A stretch of 64,000 nt of DNA from Hemicordylus capensis (GCF_027244095.1 NC_069661.1:143421501-143485500), one strand, 5' to 3'; numbered from the stretch's first letter, positions 1 to 11,110 are shown. A program made the numbers and translations. Notes: generated from the sequence alone by a model not told the origin.

Positions 1-227
1 ATTTGCTGGCTTAAAAAAAAACTATCTAAAAAGTCCTATAAGTGGCTTGTTTCATGGCAAAAAATTACAAAAACTTCTGGAAGAAACAGTATTATATTTA
101 TTTTATTTATTTATTCATTCATTCATTTATAAATGCACTTATGTTCAAGTTGTTTTGCAACCCAGAAGGTCTGAGTGAGAACTGTGAAGCATGTCTTGTG
201 CTTTTATTTTATTTTATTTTTCTTGTG

Positions 228-345
228 TGTGAACTGCTCCCCAATAACTTGCAGGGACTTCAGGGTAAATCTCGCCAACATGTGAATGCAGCACCTCTAT
301 TCCAGAGGAGATGTGTGTTAAAGGGCTTTAAAAGCCTCCTGTGAA
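228..345 (-). repeat. Unclassified TIR-type short repeat, partial copy
   Basis: Read on the minus strand this matches the core of a repeat seen again near 32740, 36230, 37470, 46010 and 57912. The shared core runs from an AGCxCACTTCTC block, through CACATATNGxCCAGATTTACCC, to CCCTGTGAGCTAT. This copy is truncated and diverged. Confidence 0.5.
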
Positions 346-523
346 AAACCTCCTGGAATCAAACTTGACTGAATTTGTTCAGAATTCTGAGAAAACAAAC
401 ATAGGCTCACCCTGCATGGTTGAAAATCCCCTTTGCTAATCTGCTGCGAGGGGGCCATTTTAATCATTCATCTTTCTAGTGTGTTCTAGGCATTAAAAGT
501 AAAACAAATGTATAGTACTCAAT

Positions 524-711
524 GTATATCACTATATATTGTGACGTGTGCATGTGTGTATTCAGTGAAATGTATTTCCAGACAGCATACTTATTTTGGA
601 ATATCAGACTTAAATCCTTGGGGGCCTGGGGTGTGCGGAGGCCCTGGATTTGGGGGGGGGGCCATTTTAAAATCTTGTCTCTGGGCCCATTCCAACCTTG
701 CTACGCCTCTG
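524..711 (+). mobile_element. hAT-like non-autonomous element, 3' part
   Basis: The stretch shares its TATATATTGTGA-plus-GT-repeat segment and its CCATTTTAAAAT...TCTCTGGGCCCA...TACGCC end with the complete element at 17405-17622. The 5' terminus is missing or unrecognisable. It is older and more diverged than that copy. Confidence 0.5.
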
Positions 712-949
712 TCCCCATGATATCTCCTCCTGTCACGTAGGCAGCTGAGTAACATATCTACGTATCAATACAAACATCGAAATTAAAGATATAAACTTAT
801 AGCCTTGTTTACAAAGAAAATCCAAATCTTGGATGTGGCATTAAACCATGAACAAATTATAATGTATACATGGTTCCCACGTTGAAACAAATTTATCCTC
901 TAATTTGTTCTTTATGTATGAAATAATCTTCACCATTGATGCATATTCC

Positions 950-1470
950 CAAAGCTCAAATTGCCACTCTTCTATTGATGAAGAGGATGCTGATTTTGAT
1001 CTTTAAAGTCCTTAACAGTTTGGGCTCTGGATATCTGAAGGACTGCTTGACCAGATCATCAGAGAGAGGCTCTGCTCGTCATGCCAACAGTGAGAGAGGC
1101 TTGGCTGTCAAGCATGCAGGGCAGGGCCTTTTCAGTAATTGCCCCCAGGCTTTGGAATGTTCTCCTGGCTGGCATCCGTTCCTCAGCTTCCATCATAGTT
1201 CTTAGAAAACAAGTAAAAACATGGCTCTTCAGCCAGGCTTAAAAAAAAAGAGTACAGTTTTTTGCTGCTGCTTTGTGTTTTGTGTGTGAATGTTCTATAT
1301 AGGTTTTTAAACTTTTAAATAGAGATATATTTTTATATTTAATAGCTGTAGTTTTTGCTTTTGAATTGTGCATTGTTTTAATTATATTGTAAACCGCTTT
1401 GGGATTATCTTAATGAGAAGCCATATAGAAATCACACAGTCAGTCAATCAATAAACTAGAAACCCAGTCC
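950..1470 (+). mobile_element. L2-like LINE 3' end
   Basis: A degraded reading frame resembles the C-terminal end of L2 ORF2 (KVLNSLGSGYLKD). It is followed by the conserved tryptophan-poor 'FRxxLKTWLF-like' tail and a 3' UTR containing TGTAAACCGCTTTGGGA. The 5' part is truncated, as is usual for LINE copies. Confidence 0.55.
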
Positions 1471-2009
1471 TACTCTAGCCTTTCCAATGCTGGAGCTGGC
1501 CATTTGGTTAGCAGATGGTAGAGGTGCTCCAAGAAGTGCCACTGTTGCTCACTACACAAACAAACTCCAGACCTTTCCTCCCCTTCAGGAGAGGAAGGCT
1601 GAAGCTGAAGATGGGTGGTAGAGGCGCTCTAACATATGGGTCTGCCATCCAAATGAGGCCAGCCTTTGGGCAGCAGTGGCTTTCTAAACACCTCACCTGC
1701 CTCACATCAAACCTCCCTGTTCTCTCCCCTAGCTCCTAGTTTGGAGGAGGTGGGTGGTCCCCTATGGTTGGGCTTCTGAAGTCCTCAGATGCCCAGCACA
1801 ACTGTAGGGGCCCTGGTCACCTCCTTTCCCAACTCCAGACTTGGAGCTGGGAGAAGGGATTGGGGGATTGTTCCAGAGAGCATACCATGAGATCAGGAAC
1901 CAATAGCTATTTACTCAGTGAATATCCCACTGCCCCCCCGCCCCCCTATGCTTCCTCATCATGGGTTGGGGAGTGTGTTTTTGGGAGGGATGAGTGAAGT
2001 ACGCCGGGA

Positions 2010-3930
2010 GCTATACTCCCAGTAAGGTCACTCCAAGCGTGAAGGTCTTCCCAGCTGCCCAGCTCAAGCAAGCACCTATATTGAGCAGCAGCGATATAGG
2101 AAGGTGATGGAGGCAGACGATCACTTCAGTGACAACAACAAAGGCATCATTTCATACTGCGCTGAAGAAGGCAATGGCAAACCACTCCTGTATTTTACCA
2201 AGAAAACCACATGCATAGATAAAATAGTAATATGGTTGATGTAGTGCCAGATGATGGGCCCCTCAGGTCGAATGGTACTCAACATGCTACTGAGGAAGAG
2301 CTGAGGATCTCTCAGAGTACCGATGGTGTTTATGACACAGATAGATTAAAACATTCTGGACATCTAGTGACTGATGTTGCCATGCGGGAAAAGAAAATCC
2401 AAAACTGCAAAGACAGAATTACAATGGGAACATCGAACATAAGAATCATGAATATAGGAAAACCCAACACTGTGAAAGATGAAATGAATCAACTGCAGAT
2501 TGACATGTTGGGCATTAGTGAATTAAAATGGACTGGAATAGGACACTTTCACTCAGAAAATCATACCATTTACTACTCAGGACATGAAAAATAAAGAAGT
2601 AACAGTGTTGCTTTCATAGTCAGGAAACATATAGCAATGACAGTACTTGGGTACAGTGCGGTCAGTGACTGACTAATTTTAATTAGATTTTATGGACAGC
2701 CCTTTTACATGACAGTTCTTCAAGTTTATGCCCCAACGACTGATGCAGAAGAAGAGGAAGTTGATGAGTCTTATGCTCAAGTTCAGTCAGAAATTGACAG
2801 AACACGCAAGCAAGATGTGCTACTGGTGGTTGGAGACTGGAGAGCCACAGTTGGAAATGGTAAGGAGGAAAACAAAGTTGGACAGTATGGCTTAGGAAAC
2901 AGAAATGAAGCAGGAGAACGACTTATTAGTTTCTGTCAATCCAATGATCTCTTCATTGCTAACACATTCTTCAAACAACCAGAGCAGTGCCTATAAACAT
3001 GGACATCACCAGATGGAATACACAGAAATCAAATTGATTACATTATTGGTTCAAGGAAATGGAAGAGCTCTGTTATAACAGCAAAGATGTGGCCGGGGGC
3101 CAATTGTGGAACAGATCACAAACTGCTTGTGTGCAAGTTCTAAGTCAAGCTAAAGCGGAAAAACAAAGCTATCCAGCTTCCACGATATGATCTTGAGAAT
3201 GTACCTATCATTTTCAAGGAGAACATCAGGAACCATTTTGAAGTTCTGAACCTCATTGATAGGGAATGAGAGGAACTGTGGAATGAAATCAAAGAAGTTG
3301 TTAAGGATGAATGAGAAAAGAGACTGCCAAAAACCAAGAAACAGAAGAAAGCAAAATGGATGTCAGAACAGATGGTGGAATTTATTTTTATTTCATTTTA
3401 TTGATTTGATTTGATTTCTGTACCGCCCTTCCAAAAATGGCTCAGGGCAGTTTACACAGAGAAATAATAAATAAATAAGATGGATCCCTGTCCCCAAAGG
3501 GCCCACAATCTAAAAAGAAACGTAAGATAGACACCAGCAACAGTCACTGGAGGTACTGTGCTGGGGGTGGATAGGGCCAGTTACTCTCCCCCTGCTAAAT
3601 AGAGAATCACCGCGTTAAAAGGTGCCTCTTTGCCAAGTTAGCCAAGAAGAGGAGAGAAGCCAAAGTCAAGAAGGATAAAGACCTCAGGAATGAACTTAAT
3701 CAGGAATTTCAGAAAGCTGTTAGAAGAGACAAGGAACAGTACTACAATGTCATCTGTAAAGACATTGAGGATGGAAATAGATATGGAAAAACAAGGAAAG
3801 TTTTCCAACTTTCCAAAGTTTTTTCTTTTCAGAGAAGATCAAATGGAGATGGAAGGAGTGAGTATACTGAAAATCTATACAGCAGGGTTATCAAGATCTG
3901 AGATACTCTAGATATTCCCTACTTGCAAGA
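2010..3930 (+). mobile_element. BovB (RTE-clade) LINE, 5' part with endonuclease domain
   Basis: Translated pieces match the BovB 5' region and endonuclease. They include CKDRITMGTSNIR, LGISELKWTGIG, LQVYAPTTDAEEEEVDE, VVGDWRATVGN, GLGNRNEAGERLI, TWTSPDG and RNQIDYI, followed by the linker KKAKWMSEQ. The catalytic block that is GDWNA in active copies reads GDWRA here. Several stops and frame changes break the frame, and another repeat (3377-3642) interrupts it. The reverse transcriptase and 3' tail are absent. It lies upstream of NUDT5 exon 5, probably within a NUDT5 intron. BovB supplies the machinery thought to mobilise Sauria SINEs. Confidence 0.85.
3377..3642 (-). repeat. L2-tailed repeat inserted in the BovB copy
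   Basis: The insert begins with the reverse of an L2-type 3' end (ACCGCCCTTCC...GGCTCAGGGCAG, with AAATAAATAAA). It continues with GGATCCCTGTCCCCAAAGGG and a block ending CTCTTTGCCAAGTTAGC. I remember this composite from other squamate sequence. It splits the BovB frame between AKWMSEQMVE and AKKRREAKV. Confidence 0.6.
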
Positions 3931-4091
3931 ACCTCTAGTTCCAAGTTGATACAGAAAGTGTTCTCTGAAGGTAGGCAGTTTAAAAACCATTCTTCTAGAC
4001 CAATAGTCTATCATGAGTGAGTTGCTGATCTCATCTGTTTCCATTCAGTCTCATGTCCATGTGTTTTCAAGTCTTTTATCTATATTGGCAG

Positions 4092-4199
4092 GTGTTGCTG
4101 TTATTCCTTTGTTACAAAGAACCCTCCATCATGACTGCCTTGTCCTAGTGAAACAATTTAGGCCTCCCATGGGAGGCTATTGCTTGGAATTCCCTGCAG
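4092..4199 (+). CDS. NUDT5: NUDT5 exon 5
   Basis: It encodes (G)[17 protein letters not shown] through [16 protein letters not shown]. The acceptor is TTGGCAG and the donor is G|GTAGGT. It starts two bases into a glycine codon and ends one base into the Nudix-box glycine codon. The RPPMGG segment lines the substrate site in the family. Confidence 0.95.
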
Positions 4200-7100
4200 G
4201 TAGGTGACTTGTATACCTTGTTTTTTGCTTGTTAACTTTCACATGAGACCCTTCTGTCTTCTGCACAGATGTACGCTCATAAGTAAACAAGAATTCTCAT
4301 TCAAACTCCTTATGAGAATGCTGCTGGAGGCATTGCATCTCCACCCAGAAATAGCACCTTTGTAAATGAATATAGAAATGAGTCTGTCTTTTTTCTGCCC
4401 TAAATTGGTACATAAGACTTCCAGTGCATGTACCTGTGGAGTCTGCATTGCCATCCATGTACAAGAAACTCTTAGAAACTGTGTTCTAAGCCCCAGTTTA
4501 TATTCTGAACAGTTCAGTTGGTATTAGGGTAATTGGAAGCCATCTAGGGCTTATGCAGGTGGATGCTCTCCTTTGCATCTTATGTGCTGTTCACAGGTAT
4601 GAGGATGGAGAAGAAAAGGGGCTTCTCAAGCTTACAGACTAGGTAAAGACTTTGCCATATATATTGATTATAAATTGATTCCAACTGGACAAAAAAGCCT
4701 GCCTTGTTTTTTGTGCTAGAGACATTGAAGCCTTCCTTCTAGCTATGTAGAGAAGCTCTGTCCAGGCCCATCTGATGGGACTGGATGGACACTGCCTACA
4801 GGTTTTCAAATGTCTTTTTCCTAGATATGAGGGTCAGAGGCTAGTTTTCTTTCACTTAACTGAACCAATTCCAAAGACTATATAGTCTGTACTTTCACAC
4901 TCTTTATGCCAAAATAGCACAGATTCTGCTGTGAACAATCTTGCTGATGTATATTAAGTCATTGTGAAGAACATTTTACATATGTGGGTGATGGATTTCA
5001 CCTGCATATGTATGGAGGTGGTGGTTGGTTTCTAATCAGAGCAGCTGTTACTGCAGCCAAGCAGTTTTTATTTTCTTTTGAACTCTGGTTGCATTGCATC
5101 CCTAAGTTTTGATATAACTGATTATAGTCCTAATAGAATATTTGTATTGCAGGCTTAATTGATGACAATGAAACCCCAGAAAGTGCTGCTTTACGTGAGC
5201 TAGAGGAAGAAACAGGATACAAAGGGGAATTGGTTGAATGTTCTCCAGGTATTCTCTGTATTTTGTCTTACTGTTTGAAAGAAAAGAAAAAGATTTTGTA
5301 TAGAATTCTTTTGAATGCTCAGAGTCCTTCACATATATCACCTAAAGTAAGAAATACTAAAGGTCAACATACAAAAGAATGAGAGTGCATTTATTTTAAG
5401 AAATACATTCCATAATTAGGATATGATCCAGAAAAATTCTGTGCTGGCACAACTGCCCTTGCAATAGCAAGCTCTAAGACACCCTGTTTCACGGCTCAGC
5501 TGCTGCACAACAACCATCAGTATTGCTTGTGCCACTATCAGAAGGGCAACAAGCGTCCTGCGTAGGGAATGGGGTATAATAAGCATGTCACTGTTCTGGT
5601 GCAGGATGGCTCTTGGGATTATTCTCACCAATTGCAACAGCACCTTTTGTTGTTGTATGATGTCTGGGATACTTGGTTTCTGGACTCCGGGTATTCTGGA
5701 CTTCAGGTTTGCTGGACCTGATGGATCTGGGGGCTAGTATCAGCATAGTGTGGCTCAGTGCTCTGTAGTGTAGTAGAGTTGTGGATCTAGCCTTTACTGA
5801 AGAGTGGATTCTCATCCAGATTCTGTGATGTGCCATGTAGATTTTGATGATTGGGTTAAGCTTTGCCTCCAGCTAAGTTGACTATAACACCCATTACCCC
5901 CTAGCCACAGTGGCCAATAGTTGGCGATGTTGGGAATTGTCATCCAGCAAGAGTTGGAGGGCCAAATTCTGCACCCTGGCCTACTATATATACATCTAGA
6001 TTTGGATAGGTGTTTTCTTGTTTCTGAAAATAATCATGCGATGATTATTTTTGTAGCTTTATGCTTGGACCCTGGATTGACAAACTGTACCACACACATT
6101 GCAACAGTCACCATCAATGGAGATAGTCCTGCCAACTTGAAGCCCAAACAGAAACCTGGTGAGTCCATCACTTGATATGCAGGAGAACCTCATTATCTGC
6201 AGCGGTTTCGTTCTCCGATAATGAAACAATGGATAACAAGGCATTAAAGTCAATGGGATTGGGGGGTTTAGGTTCCTGGAGGCTGCAAAAAGGCAAAGAA
6301 ACTTGCCCCAAAATGCAAAAAAATAAAAACGTGAAATAAAGTGCCCTACCATGCTCTGCGGGCCTTAAGCAGTCCAATGATGGTGCCCTAGGCCCAAAGT
6401 CCCAATTTTTCTGCAGAAAATCATGGGTGTGTGTGTGCTATTTTTAATCAAAATAAGCCATAAAATGGTGGCCAGAAATGACCTCCAACGACATTTCCAG
6501 CCACCCCCAAACTGCAGATACATGAAATCAACTCCTTTTTGGCCATTTTGCCCACCGTGTATGCCAAGGTGTCAATTACCCAACTGTGGATACGCAAATC
6601 TATAGATAGCGAGGTTCTTCTGTACTCTTCTTTCACATCAAATCAAAATACCAAGTAAAAAGACTAGGAACATAGGAAGCTGCCTTATACTGAGTCTGAC
6701 CATTGGTCCATCCAGCTCAGTATTGTCTATACAGACTGGCAGCAGTGACTTCTCCAAGGTTGCAAGCAGGAGTCTCTTCCGGCCCTATCTTGGAGATGCC
6801 AGGGAGGGAACTTGGAACCTTCTGCCTGCAAGCATGCATGTGCTCTTCCCAGAGCAGCCCCATCACATGAGGGGAATATCTTATAGTGCTCACATGTAGT
6901 CCCCCATATAAATGCAACCAGGGTAGACTTTGCTTAGCAAAGGGGGCAATTCATGCTTGCTATCACAAGACCAGCTCTCCTCCTCCTCCTCTTTCTCCTC
7001 CATTCTATGTAATTATTTATTTTTATCTTTTACATTTATAATCTGTTCTTTCTCCAATGACCCCAGAGTGGTGTACATAGTCAAGTTTCTCCTCACAGCA

Positions 7101-10100
7101 ACCCTGTGAAGTAGATTAGGCTGAGAGAGATGTGACTGGCCAAGAGTCACCCAACAAGTATCATGGCTGAATGATGGTTTGAACTCTGGTCTCCCTGGTC
7201 CTAGACCAGCACTCTAGTCACTACACCACATTGGCTCTTAATTAGGGTTAAATACATTTCCACTGGTCTTAATTTGGGGGGTGCAATTGTAACTTCCCAC
7301 TATAGATTTGTGTCAACATAATTAGAAAATATAGATTGCCTAATCAGCAGAAACCAGCAGTTATTCTACACATTGTACAATATGAGGTGGTAGCACTTTT
7401 GTGGATTGTGTGCATACGTTGAATATGTTTCCTCCTTCCCTATAGTATATCCTAGTACCTGTTAAGAGGAACTTGCCTTTCTCCTCTTCTAGCCATGTGC
7501 TAGTCCTAGCATATGGGAAGTGGGGGAAGAGAGGGTGAAGATGGCAGCACTGCAGTTTGCGGGGGTTTCACTTGGAAAGGAGGGAAGCAGCTGTGGTTTG
7601 AGGAAACGGGGAGACTGAAAAGGCATCAGTGCGAGGGGAGAAACTTGGGTGTGGGGAAGTTGTCTTAAGCTGGGAGATTGTGGGGGGCGTGATTAATAAA
7701 GGAATAGGTCTGGGGATAGGGACTCTGGCATCACAGTTGGGAAAGGATGAAACTGACAGGCTGATCTCTGTGAGGATGCTGGAAAAAGAAAAGTGGCTGT
7801 CTTGAAGGGGGTGGTTCTCTCTGTTGCTCTCTCAGAGATGTGATTGGAATATGTAGCTTTTGAGCTTGGGAACTTTGGCCACTATGCTATATAAGTTACA
7901 GTTGTTTTAACTGTAAACCACCCTGAGCCATTTTGGAAGGGCGGTATATAAATCAAATAAATAAATAAGTGAAAGAGTGTTGTGTGATAGAACATAATTT
8001 CCATTCTGTTTGTTTTGTTTCCTATGTACAGAGGAAGGAGGTATGTTGAATGCTTAAGTTGCCTATGGCTGGGATCACAGATAAGTATGTTAGGTCTTTT
8101 TCATAATGTGCTTCTCTTTGAAGCTTTCTACAGTTCTTTGGACTTGTGATCAATAGCTATTTTTCTGGATAATCATCAAATTCCAATATTTTTCAGTAAC
8201 ATACCGACTGTGTGAGGAGGAAAGTTCAAAGGGAGTCTTTACTATAGCTTATTGAGAGTTTTATATCCCACCTAGGATGATCTGCAAGAAAGGGACCTTC
8301 CGTTTTAATAAGTTTGGGAAATCCTCTGCTTTCTCCTGATTAGGTGAAGGGTAAGGGGTCCTGCCATAACAGCAAATGCATTCACCCAGTGGCAAGCTAC
8401 CAAATGCGTTTGTTGACATCTGCTTGTGCAAGAATTCAGTTGAAGTTCTGTAGCAGCTCTCTTGCTTCTGTTTGTGCAAGAACTCTTGCAGAAGCAGAAC
8501 ATCCTTGGATTTAGTTTCATTTATGTTCAGTGCCCAGCATGAAGTGTAAAATGGCGCTTGCAGAAGATACACTTCTGTGAGCTTAAAGGCTCCTTTGGAT
8601 CCAGCTGCATATTTCTTGCAAATCATATTTGAAAGTGAGAAGAGGGTTTATATGATCCTTAGTGTTCTTAGCAAATAAAAATCAAAAAACCACAGCTGCA
8701 AAGTTGAGTCCACTGTCTAAATTGAGGATCAGAACTGAAGCCCCTGCAGCCAGATCTGCAGCTCTGAAGGATGCCAACTTACCCTGCAGCTGCGAGCTTG
8801 AAGGCAAAAAAGCATGGAGAAAGTGGCAACTGTGGTAACAGAGCTTGCTGGCAGTTCCTCTTTAGGGGGTGAAGGTTGAAGCACTCACACTTCTCAAGGT
8901 GACCTAGGAACACTAGTTGCTGGCTAGGGTTCTGTAGTGTAGATATAGTACAAGAAACTTTTTTGTTCTCCAACTTGTTGATGGTGGTCCAGCCATTAGA
9001 AGGCAAGCAGGCTTTTACCAAAAGATCTGGCCTTGGTTGGAGTGAAGAAGCCTTGGATGCAGGAGACAGTTATGTTGACTCTGAATGTGACTAGCTACCA
9101 CCTTGGGGGTTTGGGGGTTGTTGGTTTTTTTGCATTTTAAACTATTGAGAATTCATTTTGTTCTTAATCTGATTCAGACTAAAATGAAGTCACTTTGTGG
9201 AATGTAGCATGAATTACAGTATTTCCTATTTTCTATTCTCTCCCCCCCCCCCCCGCCTCAGAATTTGTGGAAGTTGTTACATTACCAAAGAATGATTTAT
9301 GGCAGCGAATTGATGGTAAGACTTCTGAGATTTTCTGAGGATGGGGTGATTTAGTGTGCCAAGGAAGAAAGTCTTCCTAATATGAGACATCCTTAGTTAC
9401 ATTGCATCAGTCTTTTGAGCAGTGATGGCTTAGTTGCAATTTATTAGGGATGTGCAGAACATTCCGGCTCAAAAACAGGCCATTTTGTAAGTTCCAAGCC
9501 AGAACACCCATAAGATGAAGGGTCTTTTTCAAGCTCAGAACAGAACAATCCTGTTCCATGTTGGAACGTTTCCAGTGTTCTGAGCAGCACCAGTGTGAGC
9601 TGCGGGTGGTATCTTAACTTTCATTACCTGTTTACCGCTCTCATCTGCCAGCCCTTGCGAGCAGTGGTGCTCCGCCTGGCATCTTGCACTGAGGCTGCAC
9701 CATCTACGGCGCTCTTCTGGTCTCTGTGCATGTGCAGCAGCCATTTGTGCACATGAAGATGGCTGCTGCGCATGAGCAGAGGCCAGAAGAGTGTTGTAGG
9801 CAGGGCAGCCTCAGCATGAGATGCCAGGTGGGGCACCACTGTTCGCACGGGCTGGCAGGTGCGAGTAGTACCGAGGTAATGACTTTTAAAGGCACCTCCC
9901 ATCACCCCTCACCCTGGATCGGAACCCTCAAAACACAAGCTCATTCCATCAAAACATCCGGCTTGACGGAATGCAAATTCTGTTCTGTGCACATTCCTAC
10001 AACTTATATATGCCAGCAAACTGCTTTTCGATTCCTATGTCCTCATTAAGTTGTGAAATAGATGCTTAAGAGAGGATTTGTAACCCTGATCTGCATGTCT

Positions 10101-10881
10101 GAAAGAAGACTAGGATAGAACCCTTCTCCTTGTAATACTAGTTCTTCTTTGTGGAATTTTTTTTTTAAATCTGGGGAGTACTCAAACATAAAATTCCCAC
10201 AATTGCCATCCTAAGTAGTACAGTCTACCAAGAGATGCATTATGCAGTTATTCTAATCTTGTGGTTCTGTTTTAATAAGGAGTTTGGTAGTTTTGTGGGA
10301 GTAACCACTGAGTGCATACCTCACTGTCTTAGTGGGGTTTTTACTTTGTGGCTTCATGTGAATCCATCTACATTTTGGTAGGATAAATCTACCAATGGAT
10401 TCTTGGTAGAACTTAGGTAATACCAGAGCTTGTAATAACTTACAGTCATGGCTCTTTTGTGTGTGAAGAACTTTATGGCCCTGACTTCTGAATTCCGGTA
10501 CTCTTCAGGTGGACTGTAAGTGGGGTGGAGCCCTGGAAAGGGTACCCACCCATTCTAGCAAACCATACATAGCATTTTATCATTCTTGCAGCATACACAT
10601 GTACTTTTTGGCTGTAGGCCAAATTTCTCACATTGATGCAGTAGTTTTATTTGCCTTCCACACACATAGAAGGTGTCAGAATGCATATACTACTTGTGTC
10701 CTTTGAGACATAAGGGTTTGGCCTGTCTGGTGTGTACTGCCTTCAAAAACTGTTTTTCTTTTTCTTTTCAGAGCTGGTGGCAGAGCAGCACATTATAGTG
10801 GATGCAAGAGTATATACGTATGCCTTATCACTGAGACAAGCAACAGATAAGCCATTTCAAGTGCCATTCATGAAGTTTTAG
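4092..10881 (+). CDS. NUDT5: ADP-sugar pyrophosphatase NUDT5, C-terminal five coding exons (5' part outside window)
   Basis: NUDT5 is a homodimeric Nudix hydrolase that cleaves ADP-ribose and related ADP-sugars to AMP plus the sugar phosphate, and it acts in the cytosol and nucleus. Five exons of 108, 96, 102, 54 and 110 nt join in consistent phases into about 156 residues, equal to roughly human residues 61-219. The Nudix box GX5EX7REUXEEXGU is intact: [14 protein letters not shown] followed by RELEEETGY. Its first glycine codon is split across exons 5 and 6. The C-terminus ends VPFMKF then TAG. No match to the N-terminal exons (dimer segment, TWESVKR) was seen to the left, so they should lie upstream of base 1. 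Against the human protein as I remember it, three residues (GDG) just before the catalytic Glu166 are missing at the exon 7/8 junction. The gene converges on SEC61A2. Confidence 0.95.
5153..5248 (+). CDS. NUDT5: NUDT5 exon 6, Nudix box
   Basis: It encodes [20 protein letters not shown] followed by [11 protein letters not shown]. All Nudix signature residues are present: the outer E, then R-E and E-E-x-G. The acceptor is TATTGCAG and the donor is G|GTATTC. Confidence 0.96.
6057..6158 (+). CDS. NUDT5: NUDT5 exon 7
   Basis: It encodes (A)[20 protein letters not shown] and [13 protein letters not shown], leaving a single G of the next codon. The acceptor is TTTTTGTAG and the donor is G|GTGAGT. 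A Tigger-like element begins only 21 bases past the donor. Confidence 0.94.
6180..6622. mobile_element. Tigger/pogo-like non-autonomous DNA element
   Basis: The left end CAGGAGAACCTCATTATCT matches the reverse complement of the right end, CAGAAGAACCTCGCTATCT. These are terminal inverted repeats of about 19 bp with three mismatches. The right end is followed by TA, as expected of a TA target duplication; the left flank reads TATG, so the left copy of the TA is displaced or mutated. About 400 bp of internal sequence has no coding capacity. Confidence 0.6.
6663..6985 (-). mobile_element. Sauria-type SINE
   Basis: Read on the minus strand it has the tRNA-like head around GAGCTGGTCTTG, the middle block CTTGGAGAAGTCACTGC, and the tail CAGACTCAGTATAAGGCAGC. 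It is nearly full length and moderately diverged. It lies in NUDT5 intron 7. Confidence 0.8.
7015..7240 (-). repeat. MIR/L2-related SINE-like repeat
   Basis: The minus strand reads as the widespread vertebrate block with a GTAGTGACTAGAGTGCTGG head and the GGGTTGCTGTGAGG and CACTCTGGGGTCATTGG segments. Diverged relatives lie at 17840-18010, 55480-55590 and 63370-63540. Confidence 0.5.
7880..7970 (+). repeat. L2 3' tail fragment
   Basis: It consists of TGTAAACCACCCTGAGCCATTTTGG, of which the key part is ACCACCCTGAGCC, followed by GGGCGGTATATAAATC and an AAATAAATAAATAA tail. Confidence 0.6.
9262..9315 (+). CDS. NUDT5: NUDT5 exon 8
   Basis: It encodes (E)[17 protein letters not shown]. The acceptor CCTCAG sits directly after an uninterrupted run of about 14 C. 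The first codon, GAA, is built from the last G of exon 7 plus AA; by alignment it is the catalytic glutamate (Glu166 in human). The human residues Gly-Asp-Gly before it have no counterpart. Confidence 0.93.
9445..9999. mobile_element. hAT-like fold-back element with 8-bp target duplication
   Basis: The ends TAGGGATGTGCAGAAC and GTTCTGTGCACATTCCTA are inverted repeats. The flanks CAATTTAT and CAACTTAT form an 8-bp target duplication with one mismatch, typical of hAT elements. The interior is itself a long imperfect palindrome, with arms near 9610-9742 and 9752-9897 around a short loop at GTGCAC. There is no transposase. A shorter relative lies at 56138-56325. Confidence 0.8.
10772..10881 (+). 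CDS. NUDT5: NUDT5 exon 9, C-terminus and stop
   Basis: It encodes (E)[19 protein letters not shown], then [16 protein letters not shown] and TAG. The acceptor is CTTTTCAG behind a T-rich tract. The C-terminus is strongly conserved with mammalian NUDT5. Confidence 0.96.
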
Positions 10882-11003
10882 TGCACAATATATTGTCCTC
10901 TCAAAGAATTTTCCTGTATCAAGTTCCAATCAGCAAGATAACAGTAATCATTTTTAAAGGCATCTGTTTATAGCATCTTACCTTGAATAATGTAACTGAC
11001 CTA

Positions 11004-11062
11004 TTTACTGTAGAAAATTTTTTAATTCAACTTCTTACTGTAGAAAATTTTTTAATTCAACT
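11004..11062 (+). repeat. 30-bp tandem duplication in NUDT5 3' UTR
   Basis: The block TTACTGTAGAAAATTTTTTA plus ATTCAACT occurs twice in tandem at a 30-bp spacing with no internal mismatch, which suggests a recent duplication. Confidence 0.9.
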
Positions 11063-11087
11063 ATCAGATCAACTAGAATTGTCAGAA

Positions 11088-11093
11088 AATAAA
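11088..11093 (+). terminator. NUDT5: Candidate NUDT5 poly(A) signal
   Basis: A canonical AATAAA lies about 207 bases after the NUDT5 stop codon, in AT-rich sequence. Confidence 0.5.
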
Positions 11094-11110
11094 TATTCTA
11101 CCATCTGTCA

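Larger units (their letters stand above)
10882..11110 (+). other. NUDT5: NUDT5 3' UTR (inferred)
   Basis: The stretch runs from the stop codon to just past an AATAAA at 11088-11093. It contains a 30-bp tandem duplication. Longer 3' UTR forms cannot be excluded without transcripts. Confidence 0.6.

Noticed and set aside
1-4091. NUDT5 N-terminal exons (TWESVKR and dimer segment)
   Set aside because: No matching codons with splice sites were found. This region is mostly BovB and other repeats, so the exons should lie left of the window.
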